Source of the DNA: DAOUAG01 sp034432935
GTDB lineage: Bacteria; Chloroflexota; Dehalococcoidia; SM23-28-2; RBG-16-64-32
DNA: 9,096 nt
Direction: 5' to 3'
Assembly: GCA_034432935.1 (NCBI GenBank)
Contig: DAOUBD010000038.1
Coordinates: forward strand, 1-9,096
Shown here: positions 1-5,798 of the stretch, one piece after another
How positions within the stretch are numbered: position 1 is the first letter of the stretch
Layout of the letters: each line of letters opens with the position of its first letter
The notes under the pieces: model-generated
What the model saw: only the letters and a program-made list of their open reading frames with translations
Database searches by the model: none
Told to the model about the DNA's origin: nothing
Program-made: the position numbers and the translations under genes

Positions 1-557
1 CCTATCGGGCAGACGGAACTCCCTGGGGCTCCTGACGCCCACCAGTTGCCAGTGGTAAGCTCTAGGGCCGGACTGATGGTGTCCCAGGTCTGCCAAACTC
101 CCTTGACCACCGCCTGGGTGTAATAGGGCTCGAACACCAGCCGCCCTTGCCAAGAGGTGTTCGAGTCCGTGAGGTCGTAGTCTATGTCCAGTTGGAGGCT
201 GGCCGCTAGGATGCTGCTGGCCGAGGACGCAGGGTCCTGGTAGGTGCTGTACCGGAGAGCCGTAATCTGGTCCAGTCTTACCCCGGCATAGGCATTGGTC
301 AGAAGCAGCATCCGTCCTGTGGCATCAACGGTGAAGTGGGCGCTGCCGGTCCCCAATGGCGGGCTAGCGGGCCCCGAGACTAGGTCGCCCGTGCCGTTGG
401 GTTGCTCCTGGAAGAAGGCCCAACCCACCATGTTGGCCGGGGTTACTATGTTCGTGAGCCCGGCCGTGGAACCGGGGGATGGTCCAAGAACAAGGGCCGC
501 AAAGGCCAATATCACGATGACAAAAGCGCGCAAGACGCCCGCCGGCAGATGACGCAT
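1..557 (-). CDS. Secreted protein of unknown function, N-terminal part (gene runs off left edge)
   Basis: The minus-strand frame is open from an ATG at 557 to the window edge (185 full codons, no stop), so the C-terminus is missing. The start is supported by an AAAGGGGG ribosome site at 567-574 and a good promoter behind it. Residues 1-9 hold a basic Arg/His n-region. Residues 10-25 are a hydrophobic stretch, followed by a small-residue region (about 26-33, ending STAG), so a Sec signal peptide cleaved near residue 32 is likely. The mature part is rich in Trp, Tyr, Thr and Ser and reads like a beta-sandwich. It contains segments such as GWAFFQEQPNGTGDLVSGP (45-63), ITALRYSTYQDP (98-109) and GRLVFEPYYTQ (138-148). 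I have a general impression of similar extracellular proteins in Chloroflexota and Actinomycetota with no assigned function, but cannot name a family. No membrane segment follows the signal in the visible part. Confidence 0.8.
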   Translation of the reverse strand, partial: MRHLPAGVLRAFVIVILAFAALVLGPSPGSTAGLTNIVTPANMVGWAFFQEQPNGTGDLVSGPASPPLGTGSAHFTVDATGRMLLLTNAYAGVRLDQITALRYSTYQDPASSASSILAASLQLDIDYDLTDSNTSWQGRLVFEPYYTQAVVKGVWQTWDTISPALELTTGNWWASGAPGSSVCPI

Positions 558-587
558 CTTGCCGCACCCCCTTTCGCTGTGGCTTTC

Positions 588-615
588 ATTATCGTCAAGC
601 GAGGAGAAAAGTCAA
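588..615 (-). promoter_or_regulatory. Sigma-70-type promoter for the secreted protein gene
   Basis: On the minus strand, TTGACT (610-615) is followed after 16 bp by GATAAT (588-593). These match the -35 and -10 consensus in 5 of 6 positions each. The ribosome site at 567-574 and ATG at 557 lie just downstream, implying a leader of roughly 25 nt. Confidence 0.65.
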
Positions 616-950
616 CCCCTGGGGGCAGGAATTTCAGAAAAATAGCTCTGCCTGGCGCACCGTCCGCTTACAAAATCGCTGTATACCATCCCCGTGAGCC
701 CACGAGCTCGGCCGCTTCAGCGACCTGTTCATGCCCGCTGAAGAATCGCACGAAGTGCGGTCGCTGGTGCCGCTCCTAAGCGAGCCGACCCCCGTGTCTA
801 GGAGATCGACGCGCTGGCCAAGGCTGCGAGCCGGGCGGCCCAAGCCTCGGACTGACCGTCCACGTTGCGCCCGGCTTGCGGACGTCTCCGCGTACCGGCA
901 GCGAGCGGAGACGGTCATGGGCTCACCTGCCGGCGTCAAACCGAGCGGAC
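616..950. other. Intergenic stretch with no convincing gene
   Basis: Between the promoter of the secreted protein and the toxin stop there is no frame with a good start, ribosome site and protein-like composition on either strand. The plus strand has a suggestive open stretch from 698 (reading AHELGRFSDLFMPAEESHEV...) and, in another frame, a short run ending EIDALAKAASRAAQASD and a stop near 856. Together these could be the frameshifted remains of a gene, but I cannot tie them to a family. A 9-bp hairpin at 883-913 is listed separately. Confidence 0.4.
883..913. other. Perfect 9-bp inverted repeat downstream of the toxin gene
   Basis: CGTCTCCGC (883-891) pairs exactly with GCGGAGACG (905-913) around a 13-nt loop. 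It starts about 38 nt past the toxin stop codon on the minus strand. It could help end the toxin-antitoxin transcript or protect its 3' end. No T-run follows on either strand, so it is not a classical intrinsic terminator. Confidence 0.4.
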
Positions 951-1289
951 TCAGTCCCCGATGATCTCATTGAGTCCCTCGACCACCTGCGCCATCACCT
1001 CTGGCGAGGCCCTTCCGAGCTTCCTGCCGATGCGCTCGACAGACAGGGTGCGGACCTGGCTGATCTTCACCCAGGAGCGCTTTGGAAGCCCCGGCGCGGA
1101 CAGCTCCAGGGTGAGGGGAAAGCTCGCGCGCTGGGGCTGGCTGGTGATGGCCATGGCGATGACGGTGCCGGAGCGCTCGTTGAAGACGTCGTGGCTCAGG
1201 ACGAGGACGGGGCGGCGCCCCGCCTGCTCCCGGCCGCGAGCGGGGTCCAGGTTCGCCAAGCGGATCTCCCCCCTCAGTATTCGGGCCAC
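951..1289 (-). CDS. MazF/PemK-family mRNA interferase toxin
   Basis: This 112-aa protein has the usual MazF/PemK length and motif order: RGEIRLANLDP (6-16), EQAGRRPVLVLS (21-32), an AITSQ strand (47-51) followed by FPL, and SQVRTLSVERIG (78-89). By alignment in my head with Bacillus subtilis MazF, Arg26 of the RRPV motif and Thr49 of AITSQ are the expected catalytic pair for ribosome-independent cleavage of single-stranded RNA. The preferred start is the GTG at 1289, which puts the conserved RGEI motif at residue 6, as in the family. A GAGG lies about 10 nt upstream. The start lies inside the antitoxin gene (16-nt overlap), so translation is probably coupled and the antitoxin is made first. 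The family is clear; which RNA sequence it cuts cannot be read from the gene. Confidence 0.93.
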   Translation of the reverse strand: MARILRGEIRLANLDPARGREQAGRRPVLVLSHDVFNERSGTVIAMAITSQPQRASFPLTLELSAPGLPKRSWVKISQVRTLSVERIGRKLGRASPEVMAQVVEGLNEIIGD

Positions 1290-1516
1290 GAAGCGAGATC
1301 CTCGGAGAGGCCCTCATCGGCCAGCGCCTGCTCGAACGCCGGATCCAATTTGGCGCACTCGCGTGCCAGGCGGCCCCGCTCGAGCCGCTGGATCTTCTCT
1401 TGGACGGCGACCTCGATGGCCTGGCTGCGGTTCGGGAAATCCCCCTCGCGCACCAGCCGGTCGAGCCGCGCCAGCGCCTCCCGGTCCAGGGAAATCGCCA
1501 CCTTCGAACGAGCCAT
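1274..1516 (-). CDS. Ribbon-helix-helix (CopG/MazE-like) antitoxin
   Basis: This 80-aa protein precedes and overlaps the MazF-type toxin. Residues 4-10 (SKVAISL) form the DNA-binding beta strand of an RHH fold. Residues 11-24 give the first helix, and NRSQAIEVAV (29-38) is the second helix with its typical N-R-S-Q turn. The C-terminal half is acidic and likely disordered until bound. Its ending, EQALADEGLSEDLASWPEY (62-80), is the type of peptide that docks in the toxin groove and neutralises it. The start at 1516 is chosen because AAAAGG (1522-1527) sits 6 nt upstream. An in-frame ATG ten codons earlier lies inside the operator palindrome and has no ribosome site. The protein most likely represses its own operon through the adjacent palindrome, as RHH antitoxins usually do. 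Confidence 0.9.
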   Translation of the reverse strand: MARSKVAISLDREALARLDRLVREGDFPNRSQAIEVAVQEKIQRLERGRLARECAKLDPAFEQALADEGLSEDLASWPEY

Positions 1517-1527
1517 CGCAAGCCTTT

Positions 1528-1564
1528 TGGTATGACCATACTTCATACCAGACCGTCTCGTCAA
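1528..1564 (-). promoter_or_regulatory. Promoter with overlapping palindromic operator of the TA operon
   Basis: An 8-bp perfect inverted repeat, TGGTATGA (1528-1535) and TCATACCA (1543-1550), surrounds a 7-bp centre. On the minus strand a -35 TTGACG (1559-1564) and -10 TATGGT (1535-1540) are spaced by 18 bp, so the -10 box lies in the palindrome. An RHH antitoxin dimer bound here would block RNA polymerase, which is the standard autoregulation. The predicted start point leaves a very short leader before the AAAAGG ribosome site. Confidence 0.7.
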
Positions 1565-1730
1565 CCGCGACGGCCGCTCTGAGGCCAGCTGGGCGAGCGG
1601 ACAGCTTATGAGACCCGGTATGACCGCCCATGATGAGGCCCCTTGCGCAAGCAGCTTCCAGATACGAAATGGAGGCCGGACATAGGCGGTAGGACCCGCT
1701 AGGAGGAGCCCTTGCGGCCTTTCAAGATGG

Positions 1731-1762
1731 AGATCGCGGGCTCGAATCCCGCCGGGGCACCA
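1731..1762 (+). other. Orphan tRNA 3'-end-like sequence (T-arm plus CCA)
   Basis: GCGGG (1736-1740), loop CTCGAAT (1741-1747) and CCCGC (1748-1752) form a near-canonical T-arm with a TCGAA-type loop. It is followed by CGGGGCA and then CCA (1760-1762). There is no matching 5' acceptor strand (TGCCCCG or a wobble variant) in the preceding 100 nt and no convincing D-arm or anticodon arm. Only 7 rather than 8 bases separate the T-stem from CCA. It is therefore not an intact tRNA gene. It may be a decayed tRNA, or the 3' tRNA segment left at an integration site. Chance resemblance cannot be excluded. Confidence 0.45.
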
Positions 1763-1832
1763 AACCACCTGCGGCGCACTTGGGCGACACACCCCCTCGG
1801 CGGGCCTCCTCGCGCCGCTTCGACGCGTCCCC

Positions 1833-1860
1833 TGCTATAATCCCCCTAGCCTACAGGAGG
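1833..1860 (+). promoter_or_regulatory. Extended -10 promoter and ribosome site of the hydratase gene
   Basis: A TGC triplet immediately precedes a perfect TATAAT (1836-1841), which makes an extended -10 element. The region 17 bp upstream is a poor -35. A strong AGGAGG (1855-1860) sits 6 nt before the ATG at 1867 and decides the start over earlier in-frame ATG codons. The leader would be only about 18-20 nt. Confidence 0.7.
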
Positions 1861-1866
1861 GATGCT

Positions 1867-2661
1867 ATGGCCGACTTCCAAGACATCTTGTTCGAACGCC
1901 ACCATCGGGTGCCGGGCGCCGCCTGGATCACCATCAACCGGCCAGACGTCATGAATGCCTTCACTGGACGGACGCTGACGGAGATGCGAGAGGCGGTGGA
2001 GGTGGCCTCTGCGGACCCCGATGTGGGCGTCATCGTTATCACCGGCGCCGGCGATCGCGCCTTCTGCGCCGGAGGCGACGTGCGTTGGCTTCAGGAGGTG
2101 CAACGGGAAGGAGCCGACGCGGCGGCGCCCGTCGACCCCCACGCCGGCATCGAAGACTGTCTCAAGCCCGTTATCGCCCGCGTCAACGGCTACTGCATTG
2201 GCGGCGGCAACCACCTGGCCTACTTCGCCGACTTCACCATCGCCTCAGAGAGGGCCGTCTTCGCCCAGGTGGGGCCGCGCGTTGGCAGCCCCGCCGCAGG
2301 GCACTACGTCTCCTACCTGACATATGTGGTAGGGGCCAAGAAGGCGAAGGAGATATGGATGCTCTGCCGCCGCTACTCGGCCCAGGAGGCCCTGGAGATG
2401 GGCCTCGTAAATGCGGTGGTGCCCCACGAGAAACTGGACGAAGAGGTGGACCGCTGGTGCCGGGAGCTCATGGCCAAGAGCCCCAGCTGCCTGAAGATTC
2501 TCAAGGCCTCCTTCCGGGAGGTCTATCGTCCGCTGAGGGAGGCCCGCCGCAACTGGGTGGCCGAAATCGCTCCGGACTTCTTCAAGAGCGGCGAGGCCGA
2601 TGAAGGCAAGAAGGCGTTTCTCGAGCGGCGGGAGCCGGACTTCTCCCGTTTCCCGCGGTAG
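1867..2661 (+). CDS. Enoyl-CoA hydratase/isomerase (crotonase) family protein, BadI/MenB-like
   Basis: This is a 264-aa crotonase-fold enzyme acting on an acyl-CoA thioester. The two oxyanion-hole segments are clear: GAGDRAFCAGGDVRWL (60-75) and VNGYCIGGGNHLAYFADFTIA (106-126). The family's WITINRPDVMNAF (20-32) and YSAQEALEMGLVNAVVP (170-186) also match. The C-terminus (AFLERREPDFSRFPR, 250-264) and the KEIWMLCRRYS stretch (161-171) are typical of the branch holding MenB (dihydroxynaphthoyl-CoA synthase) and BadI (ketocyclohexane-carboxyl-CoA hydrolase), not of fatty-acid hydratases. However, the Asp of the MenB/BadI GS-x-D-G/P-G motif is replaced (GSPAAGHY, 140-147), so the reaction may differ and I assign no specific function. 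The start at 1867 follows AGGAGG; the frame is open further upstream but without a ribosome site. No menaquinone or benzoyl-CoA neighbours are visible to settle the pathway. Confidence 0.93.
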   Translation: MADFQDILFERHHRVPGAAWITINRPDVMNAFTGRTLTEMREAVEVASADPDVGVIVITGAGDRAFCAGGDVRWLQEVQREGADAAAPVDPHAGIEDCLKPVIARVNGYCIGGGNHLAYFADFTIASERAVFAQVGPRVGSPAAGHYVSYLTYVVGAKKAKEIWMLCRRYSAQEALEMGLVNAVVPHEKLDEEVDRWCRELMAKSPSCLKILKASFREVYRPLREARRNWVAEIAPDFFKSGEADEGKKAFLERREPDFSRFPR

Positions 2662-2782
2662 GGGACGCCCTGGGCTACACCGGCGCAGGCGCCCCCGTTG
2701 GAGCAGGGGCATGCAGCTTCGCGCCCGGTGAAGTTGCCCCGGCCACGGGGGTCGATGCGCCCGCTGGTCGGTCTGGGCGCGA

Positions 2783-2811
2783 TTGTGCCAGGTTTCACGC
2801 TCTGCTAGACT
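2783..2811 (+). promoter_or_regulatory. Promoter of hppA
   Basis: TTGTGC (2783-2788) and TAGACT (2806-2811) are separated by exactly 17 bp, and a TGC before the -10 gives an extended -10 element. GGAGG (2820-2824) lies 11 nt before the ATG at 2836. The rest of the 174-nt gap after the hydratase holds only short GC-rich inverted repeats without T-runs, so no clear terminator for the hydratase was found. Confidence 0.6.
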
Positions 2812-2835
2812 CTGCCGTCGGAGGTTAAGCGAAAG

Positions 2836-5049
2836 ATGGAACTAGTTTGGCTCATACCCGTCGCCGGAGCAGCGGCCGTACTTTACGCCGTTTGGCTCGC
2901 CTGGGATGTCCTTCGCCGCGATACCGGCTCCCCAGAGATGCAAAACGTGGCCTCGATGATCTTCGAAGGGGCCATGGCCTTTCTGAGGCGCCAGTACGGG
3001 ACCATCGCCATGCTGGCGGTGGTCACGGCCGTCATCATCGGGGTGGTAGTGGGCGCCGTCTCGGAAGGGGTCAAGGAGATCATCTACCAAGGCGGCAACA
3101 TCTCTTATGGCAAGACGGCCATCGGCCACTGGGAGGAGGGCCTGCTAACGGGCATCGCCTTCCTGGTGGGCGCCGCGGCCTCTGCCCTCTCTGGGTACAT
3201 CGGGATGTACATCTCGGTGCGCTCCAACCTGCGGACCGCCGCGGCGGCCACCCGCAGCCTGCGGGAGGCCATCACGGTATCGCTGCGGGGCGGGGCGGTC
3301 TCGGGCTTCTTGGTTGTGGCCCTGAGCCTCATCGGCGTCTCGACGATCTTCCTCGTTTACAGCGAGGTGTTAGGGAACCCGAAGGCCATCGCCCCGTTCC
3401 TCATCGTCGGCTTCGGCTTCGGGGCCAGCTTCGTGGCCCTCTTCGCCCAGCTCGGCGGGGGAATCTACACCAAGGCCGCCGACGTCGGGGCTGACCTGGT
3501 GGGCAAGGTGGAGGCGGGCATCCCAGAAGACGACCCCCGCAACGCCGCCGTGGTAGCCGACCTCGTTGGCGACAACGTGGGGGACTGCGCCGGCCGCGGC
3601 GCCGACCTCTTCGAGTCCATGTCCGCGGAGAACATCGGCGCCATGATCCTGGGCGTGGCCATCTACACCGTCACGGGGGATCTGGAGTGGATTCTGTTCC
3701 CTCTGGTGCTGCGTTCCTTCGGAATCTTGGCCACCATGATCGGCCTGGCCTCGGTGCCCTTCTTCGCCAGGGACGAGGGCCATCAGAACCCCATGCAACC
3801 CCTGAACTACGGCTACTACATAGTATCCGTCCTGTCTGTCCTCGGCCTGTTCATCGCCACCAAGGTGATGCTGGGGAGCGAGTGGTACTGGTTCTTCTTC
3901 TGCGGCCTGGTGGGGATCGCCACCGGGATAGCCTTCGTCTACATCACCCAATACTACACATCCGGGAGCTGGCGGCCCGTCAAGGACATCGCTAACGCCT
4001 CGCGGACCGGCCCGGCCACCAACATCATCATCGGTACCGCCGTGGGGTTCGAGACAACGGCCGCCACGGCCATCTCCATCGGGCTGGCCCTAGTGGCCTC
4101 CTTCGTCCTGGGCTCCCACGCCGATATTCCGGGCATCGAGAGCGACTTCACCACCGGCGTCTTCGGCACCGCCGTGGCCACCATGGGTATGCTCATGTCC
4201 GCCGCCTACATCCTTTCCATGGACACCTTCGGCCCCATCACCGACAACGCCGGTGGCATCACCGAGATGTCCGGCGCCCCTGAAGAAGCGCGGCACATCA
4301 CCGACGCCCTGGACGCCGTAGGCAACACCACCAAGGCGTTGACCAAGGGCTACGCGGTAGCCTCCGCCGGGCTGGCCGCCTTCCTTCTCTTCTCCGCCTA
4401 TCTGGACAAGGTCAAGGAACGGCTGGAGCTGCCGCTAACGGAGCAACTGCCCATCGACCTCTCCAACGTCGACGTCTTTGTGGGCGGTTTACTGGGCGGT
4501 ATGTTGGTTTTCCTCTTCTCTTCCTTCGCCATCCGGGCCGTGGGGAACGCGGCCGGCGCCATCATCGAAGAGGTGCGGCGCCAGTTCCGGGCTGACCCCG
4601 GCATCATGGCCGGCACCTCGAGGCCCGACTACGGCCGGGCAGTGGATATCACCGCCCGGGCCGCCCTGCGGGAGATGATCCTGCCCGGGCTTCTGGCGGT
4701 GGGCATGCCCATCGCCGTCGGCCTCATCTTTCGCTACGCGAGAGAGGACAACTCTGGCTGGCTGGCCGTGGCCGGCCTCCTCATGATCGGCACTATCGTG
4801 GGCATCATCCTGGCCACGTTCCTGAACAATGTAGGCGGCGCCTGGGACAACGCCAAGAAGTTCATCGAAGCGGGGCATCTGCGCACGGGGAGCGAGACCC
4901 TGGGCAAGGGCACGGAGGCCCACAAGGCGGCCGTGGTGGGCGATACGGTGGGAGACCCGTTCAAGGACACCGCGGGCCCCTCGCTGCACGTCCTCATCAA
5001 GCTGCTGAGCACCATCACCCTCGTGATGGCGCCCCTGTTCATCCCGTAG
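2836..5049 (+). CDS. hppA: Membrane-bound proton-translocating pyrophosphatase
   Basis: This 737-aa polytopic membrane protein (about 16 helices expected for the family) hydrolyses pyrophosphate and pumps ions out of the cytoplasm. It recovers energy from the PPi released by biosynthesis, including aminoacyl-tRNA formation. The cytosolic active-site signatures are all present: DVGADLVGKVEAGIPEDDPRN (216-236), DLVGDNVGDCAGRGADLFES (242-261), DTFGPITDNAGGITEM (463-478), NNVGGAWDNAKK (664-675) and GDTVGDPFKDTAGPS (702-716). These supply the Asp cluster that binds Mg2+ and the Lys residues that hold PPi. The GNTTKALTKGYA segment (496-507) has Lys500 and Thr503, the signature of the K+-independent subfamily, whose known members pump H+; the K+-dependent type has Ala and Gly there. 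Length is typical and the frame is intact. It has its own promoter and ends convergently with the DUF970 gene, 32 nt apart. Confidence 0.98.
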   Translation: MELVWLIPVAGAAAVLYAVWLAWDVLRRDTGSPEMQNVASMIFEGAMAFLRRQYGTIAMLAVVTAVIIGVVVGAVSEGVKEIIYQGGNISYGKTAIGHWEEGLLTGIAFLVGAAASALSGYIGMYISVRSNLRTAAAATRSLREAITVSLRGGAVSGFLVVALSLIGVSTIFLVYSEVLGNPKAIAPFLIVGFGFGASFVALFAQLGGGIYTKAADVGADLVGKVEAGIPEDDPRNAAVVADLVGDNVGDCAGRGADLFESMSAENIGAMILGVAIYTVTGDLEWILFPLVLRSFGILATMIGLASVPFFARDEGHQNPMQPLNYGYYIVSVLSVLGLFIATKVMLGSEWYWFFFCGLVGIATGIAFVYITQYYTSGSWRPVKDIANASRTGPATNIIIGTAVGFETTAATAISIGLALVASFVLGSHADIPGIESDFTTGVFGTAVATMGMLMSAAYILSMDTFGPITDNAGGITEMSGAPEEARHITDALDAVGNTTKALTKGYAVASAGLAAFLLFSAYLDKVKERLELPLTEQLPIDLSNVDVFVGGLLGGMLVFLFSSFAIRAVGNAAGAIIEEVRRQFRADPGIMAGTSRPDYGRAVDITARAALREMILPGLLAVGMPIAVGLIFRYAREDNSGWLAVAGLLMIGTIVGIILATFLNNVGGAWDNAKKFIEAGHLRTGSETLGKGTEAHKAAVVGDTVGDPFKDTAGPSLHVLIKLLSTITLVMAPLFIP

Positions 5050-5081
5050 GGCAGCGCGCCGGAGGGCTGCTGCGGCCCGCG

Positions 5082-5429
5082 CTACGTCTTCTCGAAATGG
5101 TCCACTGGGAGGACGAAGACGATGGCGCCGCCTACGCGGACCTCTAGAGGTTCCGCCGGGTAGATGTTGCCCGGGAAGGGGATGGCCGGGGCCGGCACCA
5201 CCTCCGTCCGCGCCCTGCATTCAGAGCGCACGATGGCCAATACGGCCCCAACATCGGCAGCATCAACCCCTGAGAGTATGGTGGCGCTGCCGCGGCGCAG
5301 GAAGCCGCCCGTGCTGCTGACCTTGGTGGCCGGATAACCGCGCTCGACCAGGCGCCGGATCAAGGCGTCCGCCTCCGGATCAGAGGTTATGACGATCACC
5401 AGCTTCTGGTCGCCAGACCCGTCTAGCAC
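5082..5429 (-). CDS. DarA/PstA-type cyclic-di-AMP receptor (DUF970, PII-like)
   Basis: This 115-aa PII-like protein has the DUF970 hallmarks: KLVIVITSDPEADALIRRL (9-27), the ATKVSSTGGFLRRGSATIL stretch (34-52) with its nucleotide-contacting STGGFLR, a C-R-A-R-T-E motif (71-76) and the ending GGAIVFVLPVDHFEK (99-113). Homologues (Bacillus DarA, Staphylococcus PstA) are trimeric cytoplasmic proteins that bind cyclic-di-AMP between subunits; their output partners remain poorly defined. The start is uncertain. GTG at 5429 is the first usable codon after the in-frame amber stop of the upstream ytxH-like gene, but it lacks a good ribosome site. A GTG ten codons later would also give a family-like N-terminus. 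It is probably co-transcribed with the ytxH-like gene 27 nt upstream. Such receptors are common in bacteria that make c-di-AMP, so a diadenylate cyclase should be encoded elsewhere. Confidence 0.9.
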   Translation of the reverse strand: MLDGSGDQKLVIVITSDPEADALIRRLVERGYPATKVSSTGGFLRRGSATILSGVDAADVGAVLAIVRSECRARTEVVPAPAIPFPGNIYPAEPLEVRVGGAIVFVLPVDHFEKT

Positions 5430-5456
5430 GGCCCACGCCCGATCATCTGTAGGCTC

Positions 5457-5600
5457 CTACTCCCCCTTCTCCTCACCAGGATCCTTCTTGACTCTTTGGC
5501 GCAGGGCCTCTCGGGTTTCGCGGCCCGACTGGGGAGCCATTATGAGGCCCACCGCGGCGCCCAGCGCCAGCCCTATGATCAGACCCAAAACGAAGCGCAT
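5457..5600 (-). CDS. Small YtxH-like membrane-anchored protein
   Basis: This 47-aa gene starts at ATG 5600, with a strong GGAGG (5609-5613) 8 nt upstream and a promoter further up. Residues 3-22 (FVLGLIIGLALGAAVGLIMA) form a single Gly/Ala-rich membrane helix with GxxxG-like spacing. It is followed by APQSGRETREALRQRVKK (22-39) and an acidic end. The sequence G-x-x-x-A-P-x-S-G-x-E-T-R-E is the core of YtxH-domain proteins (general-stress-type small membrane proteins of Gram-positives and Chloroflexota), whose molecular role is not well defined. It is shorter than most YtxH proteins, which carry a longer coiled-coil tail. It sits first in a two-gene unit with the c-di-AMP receptor. Confidence 0.85.
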   Translation of the reverse strand: MRFVLGLIIGLALGAAVGLIMAPQSGRETREALRQRVKKDPGEEKGE

Positions 5601-5668
5601 GGGCAGTACCTCCTGCGGACTTTACCAAACAAGGACCGTGCGCCAAACTTGCCGGCCGTGGCACCCTG

Positions 5669-5699
5669 ATACTAGCACCCCCCGATCTCCCGCTGTCAA
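5669..5699 (-). promoter_or_regulatory. Promoter of the ytxH-DUF970 unit
   Basis: On the minus strand there is a perfect TTGACA (5694-5699) and, 19 bp on, TAGTAT (5669-5674) preceded by TGC (extended -10). The spacing is longer than ideal. The leader to the ATG at 5600 is about 60 nt and ends in GGAGG. Confidence 0.6.
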
Positions 5700-5731
5700 G
5701 GACGCCGGCAGCGGACGCCCAGGGTCGGCTT

Positions 5732-5761
5732 TTGACGTACAGCACAACCAACTGCTAACGT
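5732..5761 (+). promoter_or_regulatory. Possible promoter of glyQS
   Basis: TTGACG (5732-5737) and TAACGT (5756-5761) are spaced by 18 bp, with TGC before the -10. The -10 is weak. GAGG (5785-5788) lies 10 nt before the ATG at 5799. The leader is only about 30 nt, too short for a T-box, so glyQS shows no sign of T-box control here. The promoter diverges from that of the ytxH-like gene. Confidence 0.45.
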
Positions 5762-5798
5762 GCACCTTGCCCAATACTCCGCAAGAGGAATGCGATAG

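Noticed and set aside
698..857. Possible frameshifted gene remnant on the plus strand (GRFSDLFMPAEESHEVRS... then EIDALAKAASRAAQASD)
   Set aside because: It reads somewhat like protein, but I cannot link it to a family. There is no ribosome site, and two frames are needed. It is kept only as a remark in the intergenic entry.
634..939. 101-codon minus-strand open frame downstream of the toxin
   Set aside because: Composition is Arg/Ser-rich as in random GC-rich frames, with no ribosome site or recognisable motif, and the end runs into the promoter region of the secreted protein.
1642..1651. 10-bp palindrome CTTGCGCAAG
   Set aside because: A single short palindrome with no associated gene start or repeat; chance is sufficient.
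1690..1762. Complete tRNA gene
   Set aside because: No 5' acceptor strand complementary to the 3' end and no canonical D or anticodon arm could be found; only the T-arm and CCA part are convincing.
3526..3627. Cys and Arg in the pyrophosphatase motif DNVGDCAGRGADLFES as an odd substitution
   Set aside because: Variants with C and R at these positions occur in known bacterial and archaeal members, so this is normal family variation.
5050..5081. Terminator between convergent hppA and the DUF970 gene
   Set aside because: Only weak GCAGC/GCTGC and AGCGC/GCGCT pairings without a T-run; not strong enough to list.
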